Shown here one piece after another: positions 16,789-25,378 of a stretch of 64,000 nucleotides of DNA. Source of the DNA: Candidatus Anaerotignum merdipullorum (GTDB taxonomy: Bacteria > Bacillota > Clostridia > Lachnospirales > Anaerotignaceae); NCBI GenBank assembly GCA_019115165.1, contig DXEB01000023.1, positions 1 through 64,000 of the forward strand, written 5' to 3'. The translations under genes and the position numbers were made by a program. Every line of letters starts with the position of its first letter. Positions within the stretch are counted from its first letter, which is position 1. Below the pieces are notes generated by a model, which saw only the letters and a program-made list of their open reading frames with translations, had not been told where the DNA came from and did no database searches.

Positions 16789-19641
16789 ATGCAAAAATAC
16801 TGGGAACATTTTTTAGAACTATGCAAAAGCAGAATATTTGTCGTATTGTGCGGGATTTGTCTGCTTTTTTTCATATTGGCAGCACGATTGTTTACTTTGC
16901 AGGTCATCCACGGAGAAGATTATAATCAATCCCTGCTGACTAGTATTTCTAAGGAAGTCAATGTACCTGCTTCCCGCGGCAATATCTATGACCGTTACGG
17001 TCGTCCTCTTGCTGTAAACAAAGCTGCATACTCTGTTCAGATTGACGACAGCGTTACATTGGATTTGGAAGATCACCGCAATATGCTGATTCAGGATCTA
17101 TTGGATACTTTGTTTGCTGCAGGCGCACAGGCAAATGATGCTTTGCCCATTTCCCAATCCACTCCCGCCGCATTTCTATTTGACGGTACTGAGCGGGAAC
17201 AGCGCAAAGCAGAACGAGAATGGAAAACTTCTATCGGATTGGAACGCAGCCAAATGGACTGGTCCGCAGACGAATGTCTGGAATATCTATATGAATTGTA
17301 CGAAGCGCCTTCTGACTATACCACAGCGCAAAAACGTATGTACATCTATTATAGTCTGCAACTGACCGACCGAAATCTGATGTGTCTGACGCTGGCACAA
17401 AAACTGACGGAATTCGGCGAAACCTTGCAGGATGATATCCCAATGGATATGGAATATCCCTATACATTCCAATTTAATGGCAGCAAAACCCGAGAAGAAA
17501 ACTGGAAAAACACCTGGTGGATCAGCGGTGTAGACCAAACGGAACTGTACGGCTACAACTCTTTGGAAATGCTGGACTATCTGAGGGAATTGTTCGGATT
17601 CCCGGAATATCTGCCTACCGACCTGACCAGACAAGCTGTGGGGATTCGCAGTTCTATTTATGCTGTGCGCTATCAGCGATATCAATCCGTAACCATCGCC
17701 ACCGAGGTCAGCGACAAAACACTGGCATATGTAGAAGAAAACCAAGATATTTTCCCTAATGTACTGATTAGCACAGTTTCTCTGCGGGAATATCCCAACG
17801 GAGAGCAGTTTTCTCAAATCATCGGCTATATCCGCCAAATGACGGAATCCGATATTCCATTATATCAAGATATTGTGGATGCAGAAGGAAATCCTGTGTA
17901 CAGCAATACGGACATTGTTGGGCAATCCGGCATTGAAAAACTCTATGAACTGGATCTGAACGGTACTGATGGTAAAATCACCATGGAAGTGGACAGCCAA
18001 GGTCGTCGCATGAGTGTCATCAGCTCTACCGATCCTATCCCCGGAAAAGACGTTTATCTGACCATAGACAGCGAATTGCAGTCCACCGCATATACCGCTC
18101 TGGAAGAAGCACTGAGGGATGTACTGATCAATCGACTTTCTTCTGGAGGGCGATACGGCGTGTCTACCACAGAACTTTTTGCATCCATGCTCAATGCTAA
18201 CCATATCTCAGCGTCGCTGATGCTTTCTGCCAAGGAAGGCACCACCCAAAAACTGCTGGTAGAACGCTGTCAGGCATCCATTACGGACTTTACCACAGAC
18301 GGAGAAAACGCCTCTGAACAGCTGAAAACATTCCTGAACGACGGATTGATGAATGGCTCTGTTTCCGCACAGGAATTGCTGCTGTGCATGATTGAGCAAG
18401 AACGGGTGCCTGCTACACCCGAGGAAATCGAAGCAGTCAGAAGCGGCTCTTTATCCCCCGCTTCCTTTGTCATCCAAAAACTGGAAAGCGGAGAACTCTC
18501 TCCTTCTGACACCGCATTGGACCCCTCTACCGGTTCTGTCGTTGTTTCCGAAGTGGACAGCGGTCAAGTACTGGCATTGGTAACCTATCCGTCTTATGAC
18601 AATAATGAATTAGTGAATACGTTTAATAACAGCTATTACAATATGCTGTTGGAAGACACCAATACACCACTGGTGAATCGTCCATTGAAACAGAAAAAAG
18701 CACCCGGCTCTACCTTCAAAATGATTCCTGCGCTGGCAGGTCTGGAAACTGGCACCATCACAACCAGCACAATCATCACAGACCAAGGAATCTTCCGTGA
18801 TGCGGGAACGCCTTATGCCCGCTGCTGGATTTACAGCAATACGGGCGGTACACACGGCGCTGTGAATGTGTCTCACGCATTGGAAGTATCCTGCAACTAT
18901 TTCTTCTATGAATTGGCTTACCGCATGGGAAATGCCGAAAATGGAACAACAGAACAGGCAATTACAACACTGAACGAATATATGGCGGCGTTTGGGCTGA
19001 ATTCCGTTACCGGTATTGAACTGGAGGAATATGCGCCCACCATGGCATCACCGTATTATAAAGAACGTACTATCAAAACATACAACCCGGACGCTACCAC
19101 CAGTCAGACTCGTTGGACAGACGGGGATACCATCCGTGCATTCATCGGACAGTCCGTCAACAGCTACACTCCGGCACAGATGAACCGCTATATCGCTACA
19201 TTAGCCAACGGCGGCACGCTCTATCAGTATCATCTGGTCGATAAAGTGACAAATCCGGACGGTTCCATATACGAAGAAAAAGAAGAAGTGGTGGAAAACA
19301 TCCTGGAACTACAAGAGGAAAACCTGCAAGCGGTTTACGAAGGGATGTATCTGGTTGCCAACGGTTCCAGAGGTACGCTGCGTACCGCCTTTACGGATCT
19401 GCCTGTTACTGTGGCTGCAAAATCTGGTACTGCACAGGAAGATCTGTCCCGCAGCTCGCATACATGGCTGGTTTGCTTTGCACCTTATGAAGACCCGCAA
19501 ATCGCCATCACCATTATGATCCCATTTGGCGAAAACTACGGTTCTCCGGCACCACAGGTTGCCAAGGCAATCATCCGGGAATATCTGGGGTTGGATTACA
19601 CACCGACAAACACCAATATGGAAACCTTATTGACGCAATAA
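16789..19641 (+). CDS. mrdA: Penicillin-binding protein 2 (elongation transpeptidase)
   Basis: 950-aa class B PBP that crosslinks lateral wall peptidoglycan together with RodA. It has one N-terminal membrane helix (residues 15-37), a PBP dimerisation domain beginning VPASRGNIYDRYGR, and a transpeptidase domain with the catalytic STFK at residues 641-644, SCN near residue 703 and KSG at 878-880. It is much longer than the roughly 630 aa of the E. coli protein. The extra length lies in two inserts, about residues 110-290 and 440-600, a pattern I recall from clostridial PBP2. The ATG follows AGGAGGCT. Confidence 0.95.
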   Translation: MQKYWEHFLELCKSRIFVVLCGICLLFFILAARLFTLQVIHGEDYNQSLLTSISKEVNVPASRGNIYDRYGRPLAVNKAAYSVQIDDSVTLDLEDHRNMLIQDLLDTLFAAGAQANDALPISQSTPAAFLFDGTEREQRKAEREWKTSIGLERSQMDWSADECLEYLYELYEAPSDYTTAQKRMYIYYSLQLTDRNLMCLTLAQKLTEFGETLQDDIPMDMEYPYTFQFNGSKTREENWKNTWWISGVDQTELYGYNSLEMLDYLRELFGFPEYLPTDLTRQAVGIRSSIYAVRYQRYQSVTIATEVSDKTLAYVEENQDIFPNVLISTVSLREYPNGEQFSQIIGYIRQMTESDIPLYQDIVDAEGNPVYSNTDIVGQSGIEKLYELDLNGTDGKITMEVDSQGRRMSVISSTDPIPGKDVYLTIDSELQSTAYTALEEALRDVLINRLSSGGRYGVSTTELFASMLNANHISASLMLSAKEGTTQKLLVERCQASITDFTTDGENASEQLKTFLNDGLMNGSVSAQELLLCMIEQERVPATPEEIEAVRSGSLSPASFVIQKLESGELSPSDTALDPSTGSVVVSEVDSGQVLALVTYPSYDNNELVNTFNNSYYNMLLEDTNTPLVNRPLKQKKAPGSTFKMIPALAGLETGTITTSTIITDQGIFRDAGTPYARCWIYSNTGGTHGAVNVSHALEVSCNYFFYELAYRMGNAENGTTEQAITTLNEYMAAFGLNSVTGIELEEYAPTMASPYYKERTIKTYNPDATTSQTRWTDGDTIRAFIGQSVNSYTPAQMNRYIATLANGGTLYQYHLVDKVTNPDGSIYEEKEEVVENILELQEENLQAVYEGMYLVANGSRGTLRTAFTDLPVTVAAKSGTAQEDLSRSSHTWLVCFAPYEDPQIAITIMIPFGENYGSPAPQVAKAIIREYLGLDYTPTNTNMETLLTQ

Positions 19642-19658
19642 CATTCAGGAGGGGAACT

Positions 19659-20291
19659 ATGAATCAGGAAAATTATGTGATCTTCAAAGGCACCAAAGAC
19701 GGCGTGACGGTACTCTTTCAGGAGGATGTGCCTTTTGAAACGCTTTGCGAACAGTTGGAAAAAAAGGTGGAAGAAGCCGGCAAATTCTTTGATCAAGTCA
19801 AAACTTCCCTCGCCTTTAAGGGCAGAAGTTTTACAGAAGAGGAAGAAGAAACACTGCTGCGCATCATTGCAGAGAAAACCACCATGCGTATCACATTTGT
19901 TAAAACGGAAAACAATGAACTCAAACAAATTTCCGAATTGCTGGAAAAAGACATCCGCAGCTTTAATCTGACGAAATTCCACAGAGGCTCCCTGCGCAAT
20001 GGACAAAAAATTGAATTTGACGGCAGCGTCGTTGTGGTTGGAGATGTCAATCCCGGCGCAGAAATCAAGGCAACCGGGAATATCATTGTTTTGGGACAGC
20101 TCAAAGGGATGGCACACGCTGGCTGCAAAGGCATGTCCGATGCTTTCGTTACAGCAGTATATATGGCGCCGGTTCAGCTGCGTATCGCTGATATCATTAC
20201 CCGCTTTCCAGAAGCCAACAAACGCGGACCCAAACCACCGGAATACGCTTTCGTCAAAGACGGACAAATTTTTGTCATGGCTTTGTCGTAA
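19659..20291 (+). CDS. minC: Septum site-determining protein MinC
   Basis: Cytoplasmic FtsZ polymerisation inhibitor, 210 aa. The N-terminal domain begins YVIFKGTKDGVTVLF. The C-terminal beta-helix domain carries the conserved segment FDGSVVVVGDVNPGAEIKA, which binds MinD. The ATG follows AGGAGGGG and lies 17 bases after the mrdA stop. It is followed by a structured gap and minD. Confidence 0.95.
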   Translation: MNQENYVIFKGTKDGVTVLFQEDVPFETLCEQLEKKVEEAGKFFDQVKTSLAFKGRSFTEEEEETLLRIIAEKTTMRITFVKTENNELKQISELLEKDIRSFNLTKFHRGSLRNGQKIEFDGSVVVVGDVNPGAEIKATGNIIVLGQLKGMAHAGCKGMSDAFVTAVYMAPVQLRIADIITRFPEANKRGPKPPEYAFVKDGQIFVMALS

Positions 20292-20372
20292 AAGCGCAAA
20301 AGATTTTGTATTTTGCTAAAAAATTTTCGTGCAAATTCAGGATATTTTTGTTAAAATACAAATATATATGAT

Positions 20373-20423
20373 ATTTTCCCGTAAGGGCGCATAGAAGTAC
20401 CCGCCCTTCGGATTTTGGAAAAT
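20373..20423 (+). promoter_or_regulatory. Structured leader element upstream of minD
   Basis: Two nested stems in the 169-base gap between minC and minD: outer ATTTTCC/GGAAAAT and inner AAGGGCG/CGCCCTT. An AT-rich stretch with a TAAAAT box (20352-20357) lies just before it, so minD may also have its own start site. No T run follows, so it does not look like a simple terminator. Confidence 0.4.
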
Positions 20424-20460
20424 ACACATGAACTGACGAAGAACTAGGGGGACAATATCC

Positions 20461-21258
20461 ATGAGTGAAGTAATCGTAATCACCAGCGGCAAAGGCGGTG
20501 TCGGCAAAACCACCACCAGCGCCAACATCGGCTGCGGTCTGGCTATACAAGGAAAAAAAGTAGCATTGGTAGACGCGGACATCGGGCTGCGTAATCTGGA
20601 CGTCGTCATGGGGTTAGAAAATCGTATCGTGTATGACTTGGTGGATGTAGTAGAAGGCAACTGCCGTCTGAAACAAGCGCTGATCAAAGATAAACGCTAT
20701 GACGGACTGTTTCTGCTGCCTGCAGCGCAGACCAGAGATAAAGACGCTGTTTCTCCAGAACAGATGCAGAAATTATGCGATAATCTGAAGGAAGAGGGCT
20801 TTGATTATATCATCATTGACTGCCCTGCTGGCATTGAACAGGGCTTCAAGAACGCCATCGCCGGTGCAGATCGTGCCATCGTCGTAACGACGCCGGAGGT
20901 ATCCGCTGTACGTGACGCAGACCGTATCATTGGTCTGTTGGAAGCCCATGGACTGAATAATCCTTCTTTGATTTTGAACCGTCTGCGCATTGATTTGGTA
21001 AAGCGCGGCGAAATGATGAATATTGAAGACGTGACGGAAATTCTTGCCGTTGATATAATCGGTGTTGTACCAGATGACGAAACCATTGTCATCGCCACGA
21101 ACAAAGGAGAACCTGCTGTCAGCAGTGAAACCTCCCGCGCAGGACAAGCATACCGCAACATTGTACAGCGCATATTGGGCGAAGATGTGCCGCTGATGAC
21201 ATTTGAGGAAGAACCGGAAAGTTTTATGGATAAACTCAAAAAACTGTTCCGCCGTTGA
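20461..21258 (+). CDS. minD: Septum site-determining ATPase MinD
   Basis: 265-aa ParA/MinD-family ATPase that recruits MinC to the membrane. Deviant Walker A SGKGGVGKTTT lies at residues 10-20. DADIGLRNLDVVMGLENR is the switch I region, and DCPAGIEQGF the Walker B region near residue 120. The C-terminal amphipathic membrane-targeting helix is present (FMDKLKKLFRR). The ATG follows AGGGGGA. minE lies about 100 bases downstream. Confidence 0.97.
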   Translation: MSEVIVITSGKGGVGKTTTSANIGCGLAIQGKKVALVDADIGLRNLDVVMGLENRIVYDLVDVVEGNCRLKQALIKDKRYDGLFLLPAAQTRDKDAVSPEQMQKLCDNLKEEGFDYIIIDCPAGIEQGFKNAIAGADRAIVVTTPEVSAVRDADRIIGLLEAHGLNNPSLILNRLRIDLVKRGEMMNIEDVTEILAVDIIGVVPDDETIVIATNKGEPAVSSETSRAGQAYRNIVQRILGEDVPLMTFEEEPESFMDKLKKLFRR

Positions 21259-21362
21259 GGTCTGCTCATTGCCAGATACAGATTGACTACGCAGCGATAC
21301 TGTATCATTTGTATGAGAGCCCTCCATACTGCGCCGTTATATGTTTGGAAAGGAGAGTCACG

Positions 21363-21650
21363 ATGGATTTCTTTAGTTTTTTCAGAAAGAAAAGCGCACC
21401 GCCCTCCGGCAGTGTGGCAAAAGATAGACTAAAACTGGTTCTGGTACACGACCGTGTGAATTGTTCCTCTCAGGTTTTAGAAATGCTGAAAACCGACATT
21501 ATCAAAGTGATTTCCAATTACATGGAAATTGATGAGGAAGAACTGGATATCCAAATCACACAAACGGAATCCGATGATAAAAGCGGTACCGTACCTGTAC
21601 TTTATGCTAATATTCCAATCAAAAGTATGCGTAAAGTCAACCAGGACTGA
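21363..21650 (+). CDS. minE: Cell division topological specificity factor MinE
   Basis: 95-aa MinE from the ATG at 21363, which follows AAAGGAGAG. The longer track ORF from 21255 is an upstream extension without support. The N-terminal membrane-targeting segment MDFFSFFRKK is followed by the MinD-contact region RLKLVLVHDR and the topological specificity domain. Its presence means this rod uses MinE-driven regulation rather than relying only on DivIVA. Confidence 0.94.
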   Translation: MDFFSFFRKKSAPPSGSVAKDRLKLVLVHDRVNCSSQVLEMLKTDIIKVISNYMEIDEEELDIQITQTESDDKSGTVPVLYANIPIKSMRKVNQD

Positions 21651-21668
21651 TATCACACCAACAAAAAC

Positions 21669-21711
21669 AAAGCCGGGGGAGTGCGCAATGCGCATCTTTC
21701 CACCGGCTTTA
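21669..21711 (+). terminator. Hairpin between minE and rodA, weak terminator
   Basis: AAAGCCGG/CCGGCTTT outer stem with an inner TGCGC/GCGCA stem. Only a short T tract follows, so partial read-through into rodA is likely. Confidence 0.5.
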
Positions 21712-21765
21712 CTATGTTATAACCCTTGTAAACAAAATTCAATCAATCGGAGGTGCATCAGCCTG

Positions 21766-22914
21766 ATGCAAATGAAAAAATGGTTCCAAAATCTGGATCT
21801 GCTGCTGATCGGCGCCATTTGCCTGCTTGCCGTTTTTGGCATTCTTTGCATTGCCAGCGCACTGCATTTTAATTTGGGAGAGGGTTCTTCCGAAGTCTAT
21901 AAACAAATCGCATTTTTCCTGATCGGTCTGGTGCTGATGATTGTAGCAGCCAATGTAGACTATGAATATTTTTCACAATTTTATATTCCGATTTATTTTG
22001 TCAATCTCCTTCTGCTGTTGGCAGTTTTTTTGCTGGGAAATGAATCCAATGGCGCCACACGCTGGATCCAAATCGGTCCCTTAACCATACAGCCCTCGGA
22101 ATTTGCCAAAGTCATGATGATTTTCTTTTTAGCAAAGTATATCTCACTGCATCATTCCAAAATGAATCGCTTGGATTTTTTCCTGAAACTATGCGTCATT
22201 GGCGCTGTGCCTATTTTTCTGGTACTGAAGCAGCCGGCACTCTCTGCCAGTCTGGTATTGGTTACCATCTTCTGCGTTTTGGTGTTTGTTGCCGGAATGG
22301 ATATTCATTGGATTCGTAATACCGCCATTGTATGCGTTCCTTTGCTGATCTTCATTTTCTGGGATGTCAGTCGAGAAAATCCGTTGATTATGGACAAAAT
22401 TTTTGAACCCCATCAATTCAACCGGATTCTGTCTTTTGTAGACCCTACCGCCAATGCGGATTTGTACTATCAGACGGAAAAATCTATCAGTGCCATCGGA
22501 TCTGGGCAATTGACCGGAAAAGGACTATTTCAAGGTACGCTCAATCAGCTCAGTTATTTGCCAGAACCGCATAATGACTTTATTTTTTCTGTCATTGGGG
22601 AGGAATTTGGCTTTTTAGGTTGTATATTTACATTAGGGCTATTGCTTTTTGTTGTATTTCGTTGTATTATAATCGCATTATCCACCAGGGATACCTTTAG
22701 CCAACTGATTGTTGTCGGCATTGCTGGCATGATCGCTTTCCAGGCATTTGTTAATGCAGGTGTTGCCACAGGCATTGTCCCCAATACCGGAATGTCCTTG
22801 CCTTTTGTCAGCTATGGAGGAAGTTCCATGTGGACCAATATGATTGCGATTGGATTGGTATTAAATATTCGAAAAAAGGAAACCAGATCATTATTCGAGG
22901 GGGGTTTGTTATGA
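21766..22914 (+). CDS. rodA: Peptidoglycan glycosyltransferase RodA (SEDS family)
   Basis: 382-aa polytopic membrane glycan polymerase, the partner of PBP2 encoded upstream. About ten helices are visible. Conserved SEDS features include GATRWIQIGPLTIQPSEFAK near residue 98 and PNTGMSLPFVSYGGSS near residue 339. The ATG at 21766 follows CGGAGGTG at 12 bases; the track's start at 21529 reads back through minE and is rejected. The stop overlaps the mgsA ATG (ATGA). FtsW is less likely given the mre/mrdA context. Confidence 0.92.
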   Translation: MQMKKWFQNLDLLLIGAICLLAVFGILCIASALHFNLGEGSSEVYKQIAFFLIGLVLMIVAANVDYEYFSQFYIPIYFVNLLLLLAVFLLGNESNGATRWIQIGPLTIQPSEFAKVMMIFFLAKYISLHHSKMNRLDFFLKLCVIGAVPIFLVLKQPALSASLVLVTIFCVLVFVAGMDIHWIRNTAIVCVPLLIFIFWDVSRENPLIMDKIFEPHQFNRILSFVDPTANADLYYQTEKSISAIGSGQLTGKGLFQGTLNQLSYLPEPHNDFIFSVIGEEFGFLGCIFTLGLLLFVVFRCIIIALSTRDTFSQLIVVGIAGMIAFQAFVNAGVATGIVPNTGMSLPFVSYGGSSMWTNMIAIGLVLNIRKKETRSLFEGGLL

Positions 22915-23303
22915 ACATCGCGCTGATCGCGGACGATAATAAGAAAAAATTGATGGAAAATCTCTGTATTGCCTACCGCCATATTTTGTGCAAGCACAAA
23001 TTGTATGCAACTGCTACCACTGGTCGACTGGTGGAAGAAGCTGCAAACCTGAGTGTACATAAGCACCTTGCCGGACAATTGGGCGGTTCGGAACAGTTGG
23101 GTGCGCAAATCATCAATAACGATTTGGACGTCATGATTTTTTTGCGTGACCCGTCCTCTCACCAATCTTATGAGATTTACAGCAATCTATTTCGTCTGTG
23201 TGACACACACAATATTCCAACTGCTACCAATTTGGCAACGGCAGAAGTTTTGTTGCTGGCTTTGGACAGAGGAGACTTGGACTGGAGAAACGTGGTGAAA
23301 TAA
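22911..23303 (+). CDS. mgsA: Methylglyoxal synthase-like protein, active site altered
   Basis: 130 aa from the ATG that overlaps the rodA stop. Overall sequence and length are those of methylglyoxal synthase (YATATTGRLVEEA, IPTATNLATAE), which converts dihydroxyacetone phosphate to methylglyoxal. The catalytic positions differ. The usual GGDQQ carrying the catalytic Asp (Asp71 in E. coli) reads GGSEQ. The His19 position reads ADD instead of AHD. The segment holding His98 and Asp101 is one residue shorter and reads DPSSHQSYE. The protein may therefore be inactive or bind phosphate ligands for another purpose. The gene position after rodA is common in Clostridia as far as I recall. Confidence 0.8.
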   Translation: MNIALIADDNKKKLMENLCIAYRHILCKHKLYATATTGRLVEEAANLSVHKHLAGQLGGSEQLGAQIINNDLDVMIFLRDPSSHQSYEIYSNLFRLCDTHNIPTATNLATAEVLLLALDRGDLDWRNVVK

Positions 23304-23304
23304 T

Positions 23305-23613
23305 ATGCCTTTTTCATTTCAAACCATACCGTTTTGCGTCATCACAGGCTATTATCTTTTCATCAATCTTCTGCTTTTTGGCGCAATGGCACTGGATAAA
23401 AGCCGTGCAGTCAGTAACCGCCGCCGAATCCCGGAAAAAAATTTGTTTTTAATGGCGATATTAGGCGGAGGTATCGGCGGCTTTGTTGGCATGTTTACCA
23501 AACGCCATAAAACCAAACATATTGATTTTATATTGGCTTATGCATTGACGACGGTTCTGCACGCATTTCTGTATGTGATGCTGATGCAGAAATTCGTATT
23601 TCTTACCGTCTAA
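23305..23613 (+). CDS. DUF1294 family membrane protein
   Basis: 102-aa small membrane protein. Features typical of DUF1294 are ALDKSRA, RRRIPEKNLFLMAILGGGIGG and KRHKTKH followed by a last helix. It starts 2 bases after mgsA and ends the transcription unit before a terminator. The function of the family is unknown. Confidence 0.82.
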   Translation: MPFSFQTIPFCVITGYYLFINLLLFGAMALDKSRAVSNRRRIPEKNLFLMAILGGGIGGFVGMFTKRHKTKHIDFILAYALTTVLHAFLYVMLMQKFVFLTV

Positions 23614-23625
23614 TTTCACCTACGT

Positions 23626-23664
23626 GAGCGTTTTTGGAGAATCTCCAGCAAACGCTCTTTTTTG
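23626..23664 (+). terminator. Terminator of the rodA-mgsA-DUF1294 unit
   Basis: GAGCGTTT/AAACGCTC hairpin with an inner GGAGA/TCTCC stem and a T6 run. Confidence 0.9.
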
Positions 23665-23905
23665 ATCTCTATCACGCCTACCGATATATCCTGTTAGGCT
23701 CTGTATCCAAGCATTTTCTCTGCGCCACTTGTAACTACCGGTATGGGTTCTTTTCAGCCGCTGCGACCCAATCTTTCTGCATCTTCTATCTGTAAAGAAA
23801 CACTGCTGAAACCAAACTTCCGACATACCGAAGCAAATTCTCTCTTTTGACATTTCCTAACAAATCGCCCCATTTCGGTTTTGGTATGGAGACCATCCAA
23901 GATAT
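23665..23905. other. Gap between convergent units
   Basis: About 240 bases between the DUF1294 terminator and the sleB stop. Only short unsupported minus ORFs are seen, with no clear hairpin behind sleB. Confidence 0.5.
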
Positions 23906-23907
23906 TC

Positions 23908-24627
23908 TTATTTCACACCAAATACATGCCGTCCAATGGTTGTAGTAATGGGGACACTCCAAATCCATCGGCTGGTTGCCGTTGCAGGATTCCAGTAATA
24001 TAGCGCACCATTGGTGGGATCCCAGCCGTTTAATGCGTCCCGAGCAGCCCGAAATGCCGTTTCATTGGGCGTCAGGTAAAACTGATTATCCGCTACGGCA
24101 TCAAACGCCCCAGGCTGATAGATCACACCAGCGATGGTATTCGGAAAGTCCGGACTTGCCACTCGGTTGAGCACTACCGCACCGACTGCAACCTGTCCTT
24201 CGTATGGCTCCCCTCTGGCTTCCCCATGAATGATCGACGCCAATAGATACACATCTTCTTCATAATCACTGCTGCCGCTCTCTCCAACGCTGCTGGTTCC
24301 AGAACCAATGGAAATTCCCAGTCTCTCCAGCGTTGCACTGCCGGCAATACCATCTACCGTCAGTCCATTATCCGCCTGAAACTGCCGGATCGCTTCATAG
24401 GTGCGTGTTCCAAAAATACCATCCGGTGTCCCTACATCATATCCCAATTGCTCCAACCGCTCTTGCGTCTGACGCACCAACGCGCCGCGTGTGCCCCAAG
24501 ACACGAAATTCACCGCTGTGACTGCTTCCGGCGCTGCACTTTCTGACGGGTTCATATACCCGCTGTATAATGCAAAACAGCATACACCAATCCAGCACCA
24601 GATCAGCCACCTGCCTCCTCGCCCCAT
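23908..24627 (-). CDS. sleB: Spore cortex-lytic enzyme SleB
   Basis: 239-aa exported muramidase-like lytic enzyme that degrades cortex peptidoglycan during germination. It has an N-terminal hydrophobic signal or anchor (residues 7-24), a PG_binding_1 domain at about residues 45-107 (QTQERLEQLGYDVGTPDGIFG), a Ser-rich linker, and a C-terminal Hydrolase_2 (SleB/CwlJ) domain with the catalytic glutamate in HGEARGEP. It is the last gene of the germination operon, 15 bases after spoIIR. There is no ypeB partner next to it, unlike in Bacillus. Confidence 0.92.
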   Translation of the reverse strand: MGRGGRWLIWCWIGVCCFALYSGYMNPSESAAPEAVTAVNFVSWGTRGALVRQTQERLEQLGYDVGTPDGIFGTRTYEAIRQFQADNGLTVDGIAGSATLERLGISIGSGTSSVGESGSSDYEEDVYLLASIIHGEARGEPYEGQVAVGAVVLNRVASPDFPNTIAGVIYQPGAFDAVADNQFYLTPNETAFRAARDALNGWDPTNGALYYWNPATATSRWIWSVPITTTIGRHVFGVK

Positions 24628-24642
24628 ATCGTTTCCCCTTTC

Positions 24643-25317
24643 TTACTGATTTTGCCACCACTCCACGATTTTCAACTTCAGTTTTGGTACCGCCGTTTCC
24701 TGCTCCAATGCGGAAACCACCAAAAATTCTTCTCTTGTCAATGCATTTTCCAGCCGTATATGGCTCTCTGCCGTTGGCTTGCTGCATGCCGCATCCACAT
24801 AGCACATCTGCGGATACAACACGCACCACCAATTTTGCCCTTGGGCAGCGCCGATTTCCACTCGCAGTGCATCATATACGCCTGCCGGAAATACCAAATC
24901 TCCATACTGCTTCTGCGGAAAGTCCTCGCGCACCACAGATACCCGTACCGCATCCTGACGCCCCTGACGGACCACTTCTTTCGTTGCAATCACTGCAATT
25001 TCTTCTTTACTGTTCTGCAGTACCTGCAATGTCTCCTCTTTACTCGTACAACTCTCTAATTTCTCTCCAAACTCTGCTAAGATACGATCCCGCACCGCTA
25101 GCTTTAACGCCTGATCTTCTGTGCGATCACTGTTTGCCAATACGTGAAACCGTACGACCTTCGCAGAGATACCCGACTGGATTTGTGCAGCATATCCTGA
25201 CGTAATTAGGCATACCGTCCAAAGACAAACACTGCATAACAAAGCCACTGCCCAATACCGTCCTTCTTTTTTCCACAATACTTTCCCTTTTCCATACCAA
25301 AACCGCCATTGTTTCAT
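24643..25317 (-). CDS. spoIIR: Stage II sporulation protein R
   Basis: 224-aa forespore-made signal protein secreted into the intermembrane space, where it triggers SpoIIGA to process pro-sigmaE in the mother cell. A membrane/signal helix lies at about residues 22-44, followed by the family hallmark RFHVLANSDRTEDQALKLAVRD near residue 57. The ATG follows GGTGAGGAG. It sits inside a germination operon between gerAC and sleB, but a sigmaF-like promoter overlaps the end of gerAC, so it can be expressed early and independently. This placement differs from Bacillus. Confidence 0.93.
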   Translation of the reverse strand: MKQWRFWYGKGKVLWKKEGRYWAVALLCSVCLWTVCLITSGYAAQIQSGISAKVVRFHVLANSDRTEDQALKLAVRDRILAEFGEKLESCTSKEETLQVLQNSKEEIAVIATKEVVRQGRQDAVRVSVVREDFPQKQYGDLVFPAGVYDALRVEIGAAQGQNWWCVLYPQMCYVDAACSKPTAESHIRLENALTREEFLVVSALEQETAVPKLKLKIVEWWQNQ

Positions 25318-25347
25318 TACTCCTCACCTTCTTTTGTTTGATGGTGA

Positions 25348-25377
25348 GAGTATTGCCCGTTTTTTTCTGTTTCAAAC
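25348..25377 (-). promoter_or_regulatory. Candidate sigmaF promoter of spoIIR
   Basis: Minus-strand GTTTG (25373-25377), 15-base spacer, GGCAATACTC (25348-25357). The -10 matches 9 of 10 positions of the forespore consensus GGNRANAMTR, and the -35 matches 4 of 5 of GYWTA. The spacing is the preferred one. It covers the last bases before the gerAC stop and starts about 24 bases before the spoIIR ATG. Confidence 0.55.
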
Positions 25378-25378
25378 G

